From Lateolabrax maculatus (Eukaryota; Chordata; Actinopteri; Acropomatiformes; Lateolabracidae), in NCBI GenBank assembly GCA_031216445.1, contig CM062200.1, positions 5,035,501 through 5,099,500 of the forward strand: a DNA stretch of 64,000 bases. The letters run 5' to 3'. Shown here piece after piece: positions 1-12,900 of the stretch. Position 1 is the first letter of the stretch. Every line of letters begins with the position of its first letter. Under the pieces are notes generated by a model. It was given only the letters and a program-made list of their open reading frames with translations. It was not told where the DNA came from and searched no databases. The translations under genes and the position numbers were made by a program.

Positions 1-1149
1 CAATCAGTGTCCCACGTGGTCGCTCCACTGAGTCACTCTTCTGATCCAGCTATTTGTCCTCCTCCATACTGAAACAAAGACGAGACAGTACTGAAAGCAA
101 AATTTAGAAATCCTCTTAGCTGTCCATGCAAATACATTTTGTATGCTTTTTGCTGTATTGTGTAAATGACATGCCATAAGGGGTAGGATATTAGTGTTAT
201 TGGGGATTAGGAAACATTTGGTGGCTTAAATCTTGGAGGATATAGACAGGAAATAATTAACGTTGTTCTTAAATCTAGCAATTCATATACAAAATACTGA
301 GGTGACTATAAATGAGACGGAACAAAAACTATAGTATTTTGAACAAAATATGCCTTAATTCTATATATATTTATTTTACATTGATGTGTATTACAGTAAC
401 ACACTTTTTCATGCTTATATATTTTGAATATTACAGAATTGTTAAGAAAAAATATCAGAAGGTTGTGCTTGAGATGAGCCAGTGAAAATGGGGATTTGAG
501 TTGGCTTTCTCCAGCACACTTTCATTTTCTCCCCCTCCCAGGATATTTCTGTAAATAACAATCACAGAAAATGGTTATGTATTATGATGCATGTCATTTT
601 AAATTTCCCAAAACACTGTGGAAGCTGTGTTTTGTTTTTACATCAGGTGAGAATGAGGATTGAAAACCCATGAATAGTTTGTCCTACAGACCTGTCTGAG
701 GGATCCCCTTCAGCCTTGTGCATTTGCAGAATATCCCCTTTTCCCACACACCAAACCAACAGCAGCAGCAACAGTCTGAATCCTTCATAAATATGGCAAT
801 GGGTGCAGTATGGACGCCATGGAAACCTGTTGTTATAATGTAATATTGCGGAAAAATGATGGGACCTCCGATTATATACAAGCCCTGCTTATTTATAAAT
901 GAATTACATGAAATTAAATTACAAAGTAAACTTTACCCACCCTTGATTTAAACCAAAATGTATTATTTATAGGCTATACAGTATATACATGTAGATGACA
1001 AATCTTACTTGCATTAACTTTAAAGTGACACTAGAGGGCGATAGTAGCACACCTATAAACATGTTCAGACGGGGTCAAATTAGAGGAAAAACCTGGATAA
1101 AAGAGTGGAGAAGAATATTAAATGCAGATGCTTCCGTACACCAGGGCCA

Positions 1150-1640
1150 ACTGGATGGTTTGGTGAGAATGAGAATGAAAATGAAAACGCTCGGGTCTGC
1201 ACAGTCACCAGATCTCAACCCAGTTTAAAACATATGTAAGATTTTGGACCAACGTGTGAGGCGAACATCTCAACCACCATCTCCATGAAACCAAATGATA
1301 CAATGTAAACTTCCATCTTCAAATCTATTTAGTGACGTCTGTGATTGTTTCTCATGCCTTATGTCCTTTTGTAATGTCTGGCTACGTGTGTTTTTATTTC
1401 TATCTGCTGTACTCATATCTCTCTTGCAAAAGACATTTCAATGAGATTACCTGATTAACTAAAGGTTGTACATATAAATGAGGGAATGTCGTGTGGAGGA
1501 ATGATGTCCATCCCTACAAAAGAGTCCCACAGACTTGGAAAGGAGGTCTGTGGTGGCCTGACTCCATACTAAAACACTTCCTGTTGGTTTTTCCTTTAAT
1601 TTGTCGCCCATCTTTACACCCACAAATTATTTTTGTCTCC
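1150..1640 (+). mobile_element. Tc1-like DNA transposon remnant, interrupted by an insertion
   Basis: The stretch ending near 1225 encodes SAQSPDLNPV, the SPDLNP(I)E block of Tc1/mariner transposases. The codon where the third catalytic acid (E) is expected reads TAA. The nucleotide sequence then follows the fish Tc1-like pattern (ATTTTGGACC..., CCACCATC..., CAAATGA). The pattern breaks off and resumes at 1476 with AAATGAGGGAATG and runs on to CTGTTGGTTTTTCCTTTAAT, typical of the element's 3' end. Only the C-terminal part of the transposase region survives, with stops and frameshifts, so it is inactive. The left limit is approximate. Confidence 0.7.
1299..1475 (+). mobile_element. truncated LINE-type 3' tail inserted in the Tc1-like remnant
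   Basis: These 177 bases sit between two copies of AAATGA (1293-1298 and 1476-1481), which look like a target-site duplication. The end of the insert (CTCTTGCAAAAGACATTTCAA followed by TGAGATTACCTG and TAAAGG) resembles the 3' terminus shared by several fish LINEs and their SINE passengers. It carries no coding sequence. A 5'-truncated retrotransposition event is inferred; the exact family is not assigned. Confidence 0.55.
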
Positions 1641-4600
1641 TTCGAGTTTTGCAATTAAGGTAATTTTTCTGGGTTGTATAGAAAAGCTTTAGAGTGATTT
1701 TTTTCCATGCAGAAAGAGAATGATATCTGTTTTAATAAAAGTACATTGAAGGTGCCAAATCTTAAGCAGTTTTGCTGTAGCTTTGAAGGCAACTGGACAA
1801 GCAGTGCTTTATGACAGTGATGGAGAAGTAAGTCAGATCTTTTACTTCATGCAGAAGCAATACCACAATGTATAAATACTCTATCACACACAAAAGTTCT
1901 GTATTTAAAATCTTACCAGCAAAGAAGTATTACCGGCAAAATGTACTTAAAAATATTAAAAGTAAAAGCATTCATTATGCAGGAGAATGGCCCCAGTTAG
2001 TGGTATACTGTATATTGTTGAGTATTTTAGTAGCTATAGCTGTCACATAAAGGCAGTGTGGTAAAACGCTGGCTGACATTTCCCTCTGAAATGTAGTAAA
2101 GTATAAAGTAGCATACATTTTAACACGTGAGCTACTGTTCTTATACCTGAGACCACGACGCTCTTCACAACACTCTCACATACACATTTCCTGAACTGTC
2201 CTGAACACACAGGTCACACCAAACGTGTGTGCCACAATGCTGGCTCAGACGCAACGCTGACAACACATACATGCGAGGTAAATGTGGGAATAATGGAGAT
2301 AACACTGTATGTCATCACATATCCAGATGGCTATTAACTAGAGAAATTGGATTTATGCTTGAAAAAGGAAAAGAGAAAAAAAAAAAAGCTGTGATTTATT
2401 CCATCTGTACAGTTAATGTACTGTTGTCTTGATTCATCATGAATGCACCATTTAAGCTATGTTTCCTACCCTTCCTTGGACACGAAATTAATTGGATAAT
2501 ATAAAACAACCTAATGTTGACTTTAAAACCTGCATGAGGAGTGTTTTAAGCATCTTCATGTTTTATCAACCAAGCTAAAGCCTGTTAAGATCAATGTCAG
2601 GCTGGAGGGTTTTAATTAACTAACAAGACTCATCTTGCCCGCAATGTGGAATCTGTTAGACGAGGTTTTAACTTTCATTTCAGGGTTATTTATGTAGAAT
2701 AATCCACTCCAAGTGGGTGTTTGTTAAACTGTGGATGTGGCTGGAACTCTTTCAGCGGCTCCCTCAGTAAAAATTCTTGGGTCTTCTTGAAGGTCAGATT
2801 TCAGTGAGTGTTCTGCCTATTTTGGAGGCAGAATGCGAATAAACTTGTTTGAAATTGGGGCTGCCTCCTGTGGTGACAGACTTATAGAGATGAAACAAAA
2901 GCAGCCGAGCCACAGTTAAAGATTACCAGCTTTCTCTTTTATTGAAAAATATAGCTGTTATTTCAAAGAAAGGAAAGTGAGGAAGGTAAATATATTAATA
3001 TACTGTAAAACCAGAATAAGAAATAGGAGAGGAAAACAGTACATACTTGGCATAACACTACAGCCACTGAATAGAAAAAAAAAGAAAACATTCTACAGCT
3101 GAACTTGGAGCATGTTGTGTTTCGCAGTCCTTATCTTTTTTTGCCACTCACCAAACCATGGGTTTCAGGGTACGGAAAACTTTTAAGCAGACCTGAGGCA
3201 GAAAGTATTTGCTAATTCCTTTTTATATGGTTTATTCTGGCCTACTTAGGAGTTTCCCACAGAGAAACACAACAAATGCCAGAAAGTTAAGACAATTACA
3301 AGAAAGTATTTCAGCGTAATTTAGTATACTTTTCCATAATTCTCTATTTACCTCTTCCAAATTCCACCAGCCTGAGTTGACAGATTGGTGGAAGATTTTA
3401 AGTCTTACTTGCAAATACAATTTGGCTACAAATGTGCTATTTAGTGTTAAAGCCACTAAGATTCTTCTGGTTCTTACGCCATTACCACATAGTCACACTG
3501 CTGATAACAAAGATTGTTTACCGTAATCATCAATGGCACAAATCACATTTACATTATTTGATTAAAACAACGGCAGATAAGGAGTGTTCTTTTCTTTTTC
3601 AAGTGTCCATTTCTTGGTGATGAACATGAAGGATTGAAGCTGCCCAAACAATCCACAAACCACATATTTCAAAATGGATCAATAGAAGTAAAAGACATCT
3701 TAGAATTTGGCCCATTTACAACAAAATATGAAAGACTCAAACTATACTGCCTAACTATACATGAGTAAAAAATAAACAAAATCCAACATCCTGCTAACAT
3801 TACCCAATAATATGGTTAGAACAAACTTGGCAATTTCCTCCAGGTCGCTTTTAATTTTATAACTTCGTGCAACCTGTTCCAAAACTTGATAACCCGAGGC
3901 AGAACGGCACAGCATCCAGAGTCTTTGTACACACCCCTGCGTCAATGCCACAACAGGAAATTCAAAGCTCCCGTTTCTCAAACGTGGCAATTACTTTTCT
4001 AACACAGAAAGAAAAAGGTCAGACATTAATCATGGAGATCGAAAAAGGAAAGTACTCCTCTTTCTGCCTTATTTATAACTTAAAGTAACATGGAGAAGCC
4101 TACTGAGTGAGCCCGCATTGCAAAACCAACTAAACACAAATAAGCCAAAGAGAAACAGCCCACCTGTCTGTTCCTGACCCTGCTGTTCCTGGAGCAGTTC
4201 CAGCTGGTTGGGGGCCAATAATCCAGCACATTTAATGAGTAGACTGGGAAAGGCCAGATGATTGGTTGATTTAATCATCTGTTCCTACTGTGTGATTTGG
4301 GTTGTGTAGAGCAGGCGAATATTATCACTTGTGGGACCAGTTCAGGAAATATCTGCAACTTTCACCGCCCTGAGACATACCTGATGCTCATCTATTAAGT
4401 AGTTACGCTCTAATAACACTTTGTACATGTTTTTACATCCTTTCTCTTCCCTTAGGAACAAGCCTGAACACGTCTAGAAAGAAGACGTGTTTTGGATGGA
4501 GCCATAACTATTAATTATGATATAACCATTTTCTACTGCAGCAACTCCCTTTCAAACGTATGTCTCTCTGCTGACCTGCTAAACCTAACAACCTCAGTAA

Positions 4601-5704
4601 TGATGTGGAATGAGATGTGACGACACAAAAATACACATAATTTGCCACAATCATCACTTCTGTCCTGTTGTTTAAAAAAGTACAGGACACAGAACACATA
4701 CAAAAGGCCTCTTTTTTGACAATTCATATTTTTACAAACATAAGTCATTGTCAGATAACAGTCACTGTCTTACCATGACAGTGATAGCAGGAGTGATGTG
4801 AGTTAGACAATTTTATGTCTATTGGGGTCCAATAATTAAGTGCCATGTGGCAAACCTCTAGTGAAAGAAGCTGGCTCACTCTGTAGTACCATTAAGACGG
4901 CTTTATAAGAAAGTAAACATACTGAAAAAAAGCCAAAATCCAAACTTTTAAGACCTAGCAGTGCAGATTAAGAATGACCCATCCCTTTAATGCATAAATA
5001 CCACACCTGTCTGTGAATTTAAGAATTAAGACCTTGCCAAAGAGGGACCAGTAAAAATTATACTAACATAATGAACTACCAAACTCAAACATAACAGTCT
5101 CTACATCAGTAGACTAACTTCCAGATACTGTATGTACATAAAAGTAAAAAAAAGTAGCAGAAATCACCCCTTAAAGTCAGACATGGACGAAAGTAAGAAT
5201 TTCTTTTTCTATTTAGTGTCTATGCCAAGACCCTGTCATTGGCAAATGAAGCTCCATGATCACTCCCACACACAGGGATTACAAAGCAGAGTTTTCACTT
5301 CTTGTCCTTTCCTTCTTCCTTGTTCAGAATCTGTAGCACACGTCCACATCAAGTTCGTGACCTCGTATGTCCTTCTCCTCACCTCAAAATGTGACATTCA
5401 TATGATTGACAGCTGGGGTACATATCTCTAACCTTATGGTCACCCTTTACTTCTCAAAACTAGTGTGATGCTCATAACCAATGGCTTGCTCTTCGTTAAT
5501 GCAGTTTGAACACGGGAGCCAGTATTATTTTAAAATGGAAAATTTCCCAATAATAATGTGTTGAGTTTGATGTTGCAAACATTTGAAACAGTCACAAACC
5601 CAAACCTTTCAAGAGTTCCACTATGTGAGCCAGTCTGTTTGCACTCTCGCATGCACTCAGTTCACAACTCCCTGTCACAGCACAGTGAATAAGGCTTAAT
5701 TGGT

Positions 5705-5710
5705 TTTATT
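5705..5710 (-). terminator. cdc42ep4: candidate cdc42ep4 polyadenylation signal
   Basis: The plus strand reads TTTATT, which is AATAAA in the transcript, about 176 bases past the stop codon. Other AATAAA hexamers on the same strand lie at 3231-3236 and 2938-2943. A 3' UTR of 2-3 kb is therefore equally possible, and human CDC42EP4 has a long one. Confidence 0.35.
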
Positions 5711-5885
5711 TATAGTGTCGAACAAAGTGTACATAGATTAGATTGATCTACAACAAGCTTAAAGCAGATGTGGCCCTGCCTCTAAATCCCTCTCCTGCCA
5801 TTGCCAGCTTGTGATAGCCTCCCAACACCTGGTCTTCTGCATTAGTGTCCTTCAAGACTTTTCATGGCAGTGATGCCGGTTCAGT

Positions 5886-6899
5886 CTACACTCGAATCTC
5901 ATCGTCATCGTCATCCATGAAGGTGAAATCTCTGTCGTCCTCCCCACGGGGCGAACTGTACTTTGCACTGTCCGTGTCGCCGTCGTGGAGGTGGTACTGA
6001 GGTTTCTCCTCAGTGGCTGAGCCGGAGCTGGACACAGAGCAGCTATCCAGGTTGTGGTGGTTGTTCCTGGTGTGTAGCTCCGGGGTGTAGGGATCCACCA
6101 TGGCCTTCTGTTGGTACATGCTCCGCGGTGGCCTTGCAGGGGCCTGCTCCTCCACATCATCATCTTCATCATCATCTATGTGGGGAATGAGGGAGGGGGA
6201 CGCACGGCCCTCGCTTCCCTTGCCTTCTTCGTAGCCGAGGTCGTCCTCCTCGCAGCCTTTCTTTTCCATCACACTCAAGATATCCCCGAGCATGGAGGGC
6301 CCCAAGTCAATGTGGAAGGACATCATAGACTCTGCATGCTTCATCCCGCCTCCCCTAGGCATGGATGGAGGCAAATCTGTAAGTTCGCCGAAATTACGCT
6401 CGTCGAACTCGGCATCCAGCGTCGCCATTGCTGCGGCTCCATTTACCGGCTTGCTTTCTATCTCCGTCAGCTTCCTCATGGGGCTTGAGGAAACGCTCTT
6501 CGGCAGATGGTGTCCTCTGTTAGTATCCTCATCGTTTAGATAAGGCAGGGATATGGCGTTTTTCACAAAGTTGGACGAGCCACCAGAGGGCGCCATCATA
6601 TTGTGCTCATACTTGTCCCCCCGGTTTACTGACTGAGAGCGCTTGCTGCTTCTAAAGGTGCGGGACAGCAGCCCTGGCTTGGGGCCCGGGGAGCCCTGCT
6701 TTGTTTCCGGCTCCCTGGGAGGTTCCCCTGACCGGGTGCTTAGAAATGAAGTGTCCCCAAAGGCGTCTCCTCCCCTGCCAACGTGCATGGTGTGGCGGAA
6801 ATCCCCCAACGGAGCGCTGATCATCTCTGCGGTCAGGTCAGCCCTAGACCGCCGCTTCGACTGGTTAGAGTTGTTGACCAGCTGCTTGAGAATAGGCAT
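5886..6899 (-). CDS. cdc42ep4: Cdc42 effector protein 4 (BORG4), complete single-exon CDS
   Basis: The reading frame is 337 codons plus stop. It opens with MPILKQLV and a basic stretch (KRRSR), followed by a CRIB motif at residues 27-41 (ISAPLGDFRHTMHVG, with the F, H, H, V and G expected to contact Cdc42). Further on come SKRSQSV, FVKNAISLPYLN and MKHAESMMSFHIDLGPSMLGD, the conserved blocks of the BORG family, and the protein ends in an acidic run and DEIRV, as the human protein does. Human CDC42EP4 is about 356 residues, so this is full length. Family knowledge: it binds GTP-loaded Cdc42 and organises actin and septins in the cytoplasm. The start is chosen because it is the family N-terminus, has A at -3, and no ATG lies upstream in the 5' UTR exon. 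Which teleost duplicate it is cannot be told. Confidence 0.96.
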   Translation of the reverse strand: MPILKQLVNNSNQSKRRSRADLTAEMISAPLGDFRHTMHVGRGGDAFGDTSFLSTRSGEPPREPETKQGSPGPKPGLLSRTFRSSKRSQSVNRGDKYEHNMMAPSGGSSNFVKNAISLPYLNDEDTNRGHHLPKSVSSSPMRKLTEIESKPVNGAAAMATLDAEFDERNFGELTDLPPSMPRGGGMKHAESMMSFHIDLGPSMLGDILSVMEKKGCEEDDLGYEEGKGSEGRASPSLIPHIDDDEDDDVEEQAPARPPRSMYQQKAMVDPYTPELHTRNNHHNLDSCSVSSSGSATEEKPQYHLHDGDTDSAKYSSPRGEDDRDFTFMDDDDDEIRV

Positions 6900-6943
6900 G
6901 ATGGCCGTCTCTTATAATCCACAGAAAGAAATGAAACTAGGTT
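6900..6943 (-). other. cdc42ep4: cdc42ep4 exon 2 5' UTR and splice acceptor
   Basis: Reading leftwards, a strong pyrimidine tract ending in CTCCTACAG (AG at 6945-6944) precedes 44 bases without an ATG and then the start codon. This fits the usual CDC42EP4 structure, where the whole CDS lies in one exon preceded by non-coding exon(s). The junction is predicted from sequence only. Confidence 0.6.
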
Positions 6944-9900
6944 CTGTAGGAGTGGAGAAGAGTTCCTTTCCAGAATTCTTTGGCAACTTTATTAGATGTT
7001 GTCAAAGAAAGTATATTTCCAGGTGTTTAATGTGTGCAGCCATTCTGGTCCTCCAGGTCAGGATTCATCTTTGTGCTGGATCAGCCTATGAAGAAGAATG
7101 AAGATCATTAATGCCACATCAGTACTTATGTAAACCTAACCTAGCTATGCACTTTGGCAGGCGATGTGGAATCATGCAATTAACAACAGACACAGTTTTA
7201 TTCAGACTTTGAATACTTCTCCAGAGAACTATGTCTATTCATTTCTCATCACCCTTCATCACATAACTTGCTCTGTCTTGAACTGCATTAAATATGCAAA
7301 CTTTAGTTGCCAGAGTTTAACAATGAAGCCTCACTTGAGTGGTTTTTAACTACCAAAAGCTTTTATATGCATGTAAGGGTGTTATGTAATGGTGAAGAAA
7401 CGCTTTCTGGTACAGTTCACAGCACCATCACCTTACTTAAAACCAGTAATAATACCTCCAGTAAAGTTGACCATGGCAAAGTAAATCACATTCAAATGTA
7501 TTGGTACAATTCTTGTGGTACATTTTTTAGCTCTTTCTAAAGACTCCAATAGGCGGCTATTGCATTCAGTTTTTCAAGTGGCTGCAGTGTCTAATGTCAC
7601 TGCTGTGCTTTAGTTCCCATTTAGGCCCCTGACTGTTACATAACCAGCAAGACACAGGATACAGGGAGCCGGAGCAGTTCAAGCTAGTAGGGATAAAAGA
7701 ATGAAGGAAAAAAGAAGAATGACATGGAACAGCATTTCTTCAGCATGGATCAACTTGCAGCACAGCTCAGAAAGTCCGGGTCTGCTACATTCTGTTCTAA
7801 CCTTCATATTGCCAAGAGATAAAAATGTATCCACCAATAGCTCTTTGTGTTTTCCCCTCAATTTTAGCCTTTGTTTCTTTAGCCTTGAAGGTGACATTTG
7901 TGCACCTCCAACAGAATATTTTGTTCTGTCATTGCCTTATTTTATCTGTTTTTCACTGAACACAGATCAATGGGCAATGCCCAGGACACTTGTCTATCAG
8001 CTCTGCTGATGGCAAAGTAATAGATTAAAGGCTTATTTATGTGAGGAAAGCAGGGTGCTCTTGATTTAACACGGGTCACTTTGATCCTTTACTTGCACTG
8101 ATTATCTTTGACTCAATAAGCTGATAATATGGCTCATTTCAGCACTTGGACCAAACTGTCCCTAAGTCACCAGTGACTCAAGCCTTGAAACATGATCTTA
8201 AAACAGAATCAAGTGGAGAAGAGATTTAAACACCCACTTATGTGCTACAATCCACTAGCCCCATGTGTTACTGACATCAACAAGGGTTTTGATTGTTTTA
8301 GCCAGACAGCAAACCCATCATTCTCAGTGTTTTCATACTGGAGCTGAAGCCCACGCGCTAGGCCTATATGCGTATCCCCACTGTGAATGAATGGGGGCTT
8401 TACTCGACAATATTCCCAAAGAACGTCATCCATGAAAACATTTGCATCTCTGACAAGAACCCATTCAATTAGAAAGGCAACTGTAGCACTGGAGGGAACA
8501 GAGGAGGGTTTGATAGATGATAAAAGCTGGTGAAGTTTTTTTTTTTTTGTTCGCTCCTCTTTCAAAAGAGAGAACTGAACTCTATCCACTGCCATCGTTT
8601 TATCTTCTATATTCAACAACTTCATTCAAGATTTCCCCTGTAGTTCTGGTGGTGCTAATGGGGGAGATGCACTGTCTCCATAACAAAATAAAAAAAATTA
8701 CACAAAAGAAGTCCTAACAAAGAGCAAATGCGTTAACAATAGTACTTGAAAAGCTTATTTTTAAGTGCTATTGTAAAAGCCATTTGAGTTCAAGTTCACA
8801 GCCTTATACGTGGCAACTGGAATAGGCTTACTGTTATGAAAGCTATTTAAACAGCAACTGGGTGCCAAATAATAAGATAAGCCATTAGCGTGGGGCAAAC
8901 AAATTCCAATGAAGTCCCTCTGAGCGGACTCATGGTGGTTAGATTAATGCACAAAGATCCATCATAAGCTAAACTCTTTGTTGCTTCATGCCTTGTTCAG
9001 TAGCCAATTAGTTTCTGCTGCACAAAAGGCTGCTGAATGTGTGACTGACCACTCAAGACAACTCATCAACCGATATGTTCTTCCCCGCTGCCCATAGTTT
9101 TGTATTTCTCTATGGCAACATCAGAGCAGAGCACTGGCTACCAAGCGAGCTTCCTGTCGCTAAGCCGGCCGGAAACAGAGAGAGAGAGAGAGAGAAAGAT
9201 TTTATCCCCTACATGGAGAGATCAGCTCATTGAGATGGATTAGCCCTTTCTGGGGGCCACATGCGGGGCAATAAGACAATTGCCCCAGTGCTATAGCTGA
9301 AGGGGAATGCTTTTGATGTGGCCTGTCACTTGAAGACATTCAACCTCTGCATAAGATATATCAGTGGGTGCTCAAATATCAAAAGGTGCGAGCCTCACAC
9401 CTTAAGTCATTCTAGGAAACGGCCCATTTCATGTCTTTTGGGGCCCCTTGGTGTTTGATGAGGAAAGTTTCAAGCCCCCCCAGGATCATCAAGACCCCAT
9501 TATTGTGGGCATGACAAAAGATGAAGTACAGCCTGCAGGCAGTCCTGTCATATTCAGTTCTAGCCTTTCAGTACTTTTCAAAGATAAATCATGAAGAATG
9601 GCAACGTCGTGTGAATTCTGTTTCAAAATAACATTCAAGTGGCCATTTTAAAAGAAAAAAAAAACTGCTTTAATTTTCTGCATTTAAAACAGCAACTGTG
9701 TTAAATGTCCTTTAACAGAGGGAACATTTATGCATCTTTTTTCAGTTGTTTTGTGAGATCTGTCCATGCTTTCACCAAATCAATGTTAGGCATTGAGGTT
9801 AACTTTAGCTCCTGATTATGCTTGATCTTAATTTAGATAATAGAAAATGCATACTAATCTTATTTACATACCGTGAAGAGAAATCTATTGTGTTATCTTG

Positions 9901-12900
9901 TAAGGGAAAATCTCCTGTAATGTTAAGTACATCTGTTATCACAGTTCTTCTTACCACTTGAAAAATTAACCTTAGAGAAACAAATTAGATTTTTGGGCTC
10001 CTTTACTCTTTCATACTTGACATTTTCAAGTATTCAGTTAAATAGGGAGTGTTGAGCTGTCAGGCAGAGTGGAACACTATTATACTATTTTACCTTTCTG
10101 TATCTTATGTTTTTCTTTATTTATTTATTGTTTGGGGGGCGGGGCAGTGAAGTATGGATTTGAATGGAAGTTGTAAATTATTTGCTGGTGCTGTAATCTG
10201 ATTTTGCGTAGGGAGGGTAACATATGACTTACTAATAAATAAATGAAAGTAAAACAAGTTTTTTCACTTCAGTGTCTAGACGGGAAAAAAAAATATATGG
10301 TTATTGCTCTGTTTGCTCATACATTGTACTAAAGTCAACTTGGTGAGCAGGGACTCCAGTCTGGCCTGTATGGCCCGTACCACACACGTTCTCAGTTCAG
10401 CTGGGGGCAAAATCCATCTGAGCACTCCTTTTACAGGCTCATGGAGCAAAACAGACAAAAGGCCAAACTACTAGGACAAAGCTACCAATATATACACAAA
10501 ACGCACACACGTAGCTGAACATGTTTGTGTTAGAGCACTAAATATGCCAACATAGGTAATAACTATGACCATGTAGGTTTTTAGTTGAGAATTATAGCCT
10601 CAGTCATCGTGCCAGCCAGTGACGAAACCTTTATGTAACCGAGCACTCAAAGTGCCACATGACTCCAGCTCAAACTGATACCAGTGGTGACAGGGCCATG
10701 AATGATTAAGAGCATCTTATGTCGCTGGCAGACTCTGATGCGCGCAGAATGACATCATAACAACCAGCGTGCTCATCAGCGTTCAGTCTCACTCTGGTAA
10801 TCCTGTGGATCACAGGCGCCATACAGTCCTCGGCTATCCCATGCCACTTTCTCTCCTTCCACCCTGTGAACAGGGATAGAAGCTTTGGCTGCTTATCCAA
10901 TCACAGCTCGACTACTGTCAAGCTCAAGTTAAACCAACAGGCGTACACTGACTGCAATGGTTTCTGGTTTTATTTTTGACTGCTTTTAAATTTTTAAAAA
11001 GGGAGACATAAAGAAAGAGTCTATCATTTATTCACACGGCGGAAGCCTCCGCGCAAGAGTTACAAGGAGTCAGGTAAAGGGTCATTACACAACAGTTATG
11101 GTACCCCAACTATTATCTGGCAGGTTAACTTGATTTCTATAAAATAAAGAGGGCAATTTGATTAAGAAAAATATGCTTCCCCTCTTCCTACAAATGACAA
11201 TGGCGGTCTTATGCATCTTGGACCCAAAAATGTTATCAATACCAAAATAATCATGTCATATGAAGCCAGTAAATTGTGCACAACATATATGGGTTTACCC
11301 TTGCTGCCAGGCTCTCAGCTTGTATTTTGCTTTGACTTTAAACTTTCTTATTGCCTATTCATATCCAGAGTTTAATTTTGGCAAGCAAAACTTTTAATAG
11401 TCATTTTGTAATTTTAAATATGACAATAAGTGTATTTTTACACTTGCTTAGTCTAGCTTTAAGTCTCCAGTTGTCCATTTTTTAAGATATAGATACTCTT
11501 CTGTATCAGTAGTAAGAAAATCTCTGCTTTGTTTAACCTTGAACCAGCCAGAATCTCCTCCATTGTCCAGTCCCATTGTCAGCAACATTGATATGCAAAT
11601 GGCTATGCGAGTCAGCCAACGCCATCTATGACATTGCTAATCAATTAATCAATGGAGTTGCATAAGAATGGAAAAGTTCTTAACTCTGACAAAGGAGGTC
11701 TGCAAACTTAATTTGCCCCTACATTGTGAGGCCTGTAACCTTCAGCCCAAACCTCTGATTCCCACGGAGGGAGAGGAGGCTGCCAGTGTCACAAGCACTG
11801 AAATAATAACAACATGGACTCTGTGTCCGTCAGTAGCATCAGTAGTACACACAATTCATTATATATGTACTTAGGATGTAATATATATGTGTCAATATGT
11901 ATCATTTATGAATTTATTTGTATATCTTCCTTTATAATAATTCTATGAGTCCCATTGTTAGCGACTAAGCACAAAAACTGTTAAATAATGGAAAAGTATT
12001 AAAAAAAAATGAAGGACTTAGGAGCCCTCTTCAACTATGTATGAATCGAATTCCGCCTCACATCGTGTAGCTGTAGCCTTGGTGTGAGCTCATTAGCGAA
12101 GCCTCCGTCACGCTTCACTGTGTTTTTCCATGTGCCTCAAAGTTCTCTCCAGTCCCATATCCACTTATTGTCCTCGACTCACTGCACAGATAACAGATGA
12201 AGAAATGCGCTCTTTATGTAGCATACTAACTCAGCCTTCGCATAACACTCCCGAAAAAAAGAATCAGAATAAGGTCCAAAAATGTGTGACTGATACAGCA
12301 TGCCTGTTTCCGACACACAACACAATGCAGTAAATTATCTATTGTTCTTCCGTACTACCTCATTATTACCTGCTACAGAAGGAACCAGTTCTTCCTGTTC
12401 AACTTCATATCTAGTCACAAAGCTCTAAGGCTAACCCTGTATGACAAATGGCAGAAATATCTTGAATAGGCACAAAGGGATGTGGATGTGTTAAGAAAGA
12501 GTTTTGGACTCACCAGCCATGTGTCGAGGAACATACCTATTTCGCACAGGTCTAACACTGTTTATTAGAAAGTATGATCCCACTGTTAACAGATCCAAGG
12601 CAGATGAACACACCCAGGGTTTTCTGTTTAACAAACCCACAGCACAGAATGTCTGAGAGGAAACAGTAAGTTGGATTTAAGACTGTTGCTCCCCCCTGCA
12701 CTCCCCTGACGCAGCTGATTATAAACAAATAGGATGAAAAATACTCTAAAAGCAAAACACACAACTGGAACAAGTGAACACTTTTCAAAATGACACAGCA
12801 TTTACATGTCAACGGGGTTCCAGAGCTGCCTAATGTCCCACCAGATTTGTTTTGCTTGTAAATTCATTATTTTAGATAATTAAGAATAGATTTTTGACCA

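Larger units (their letters stand above)
1..5704. other. non-coding flank left of cdc42ep4
   Basis: Apart from the transposon remnants at 1.15-1.64 kb I recognise no gene. Open frames are all under 110 codons, mostly overlap in opposite strands and lack domain motifs. The part nearest 5.7 kb may belong to the cdc42ep4 3' UTR if a distal poly(A) signal is used. Confidence 0.5.

Noticed and set aside
6918..6926. AG near TTATAAG as the cdc42ep4 exon 2 acceptor
   Set aside because: The AG lacks a pyrimidine before it; the site at 6944-6945 has a much better tract (CTCTTCTCCACTCCTACAG).
6111..7101. Plus-strand open frames of 125 and 152 codons over cdc42ep4
   Set aside because: They are antisense shadows of the cdc42ep4 coding exon; the minus-strand frame matches the family from end to end.
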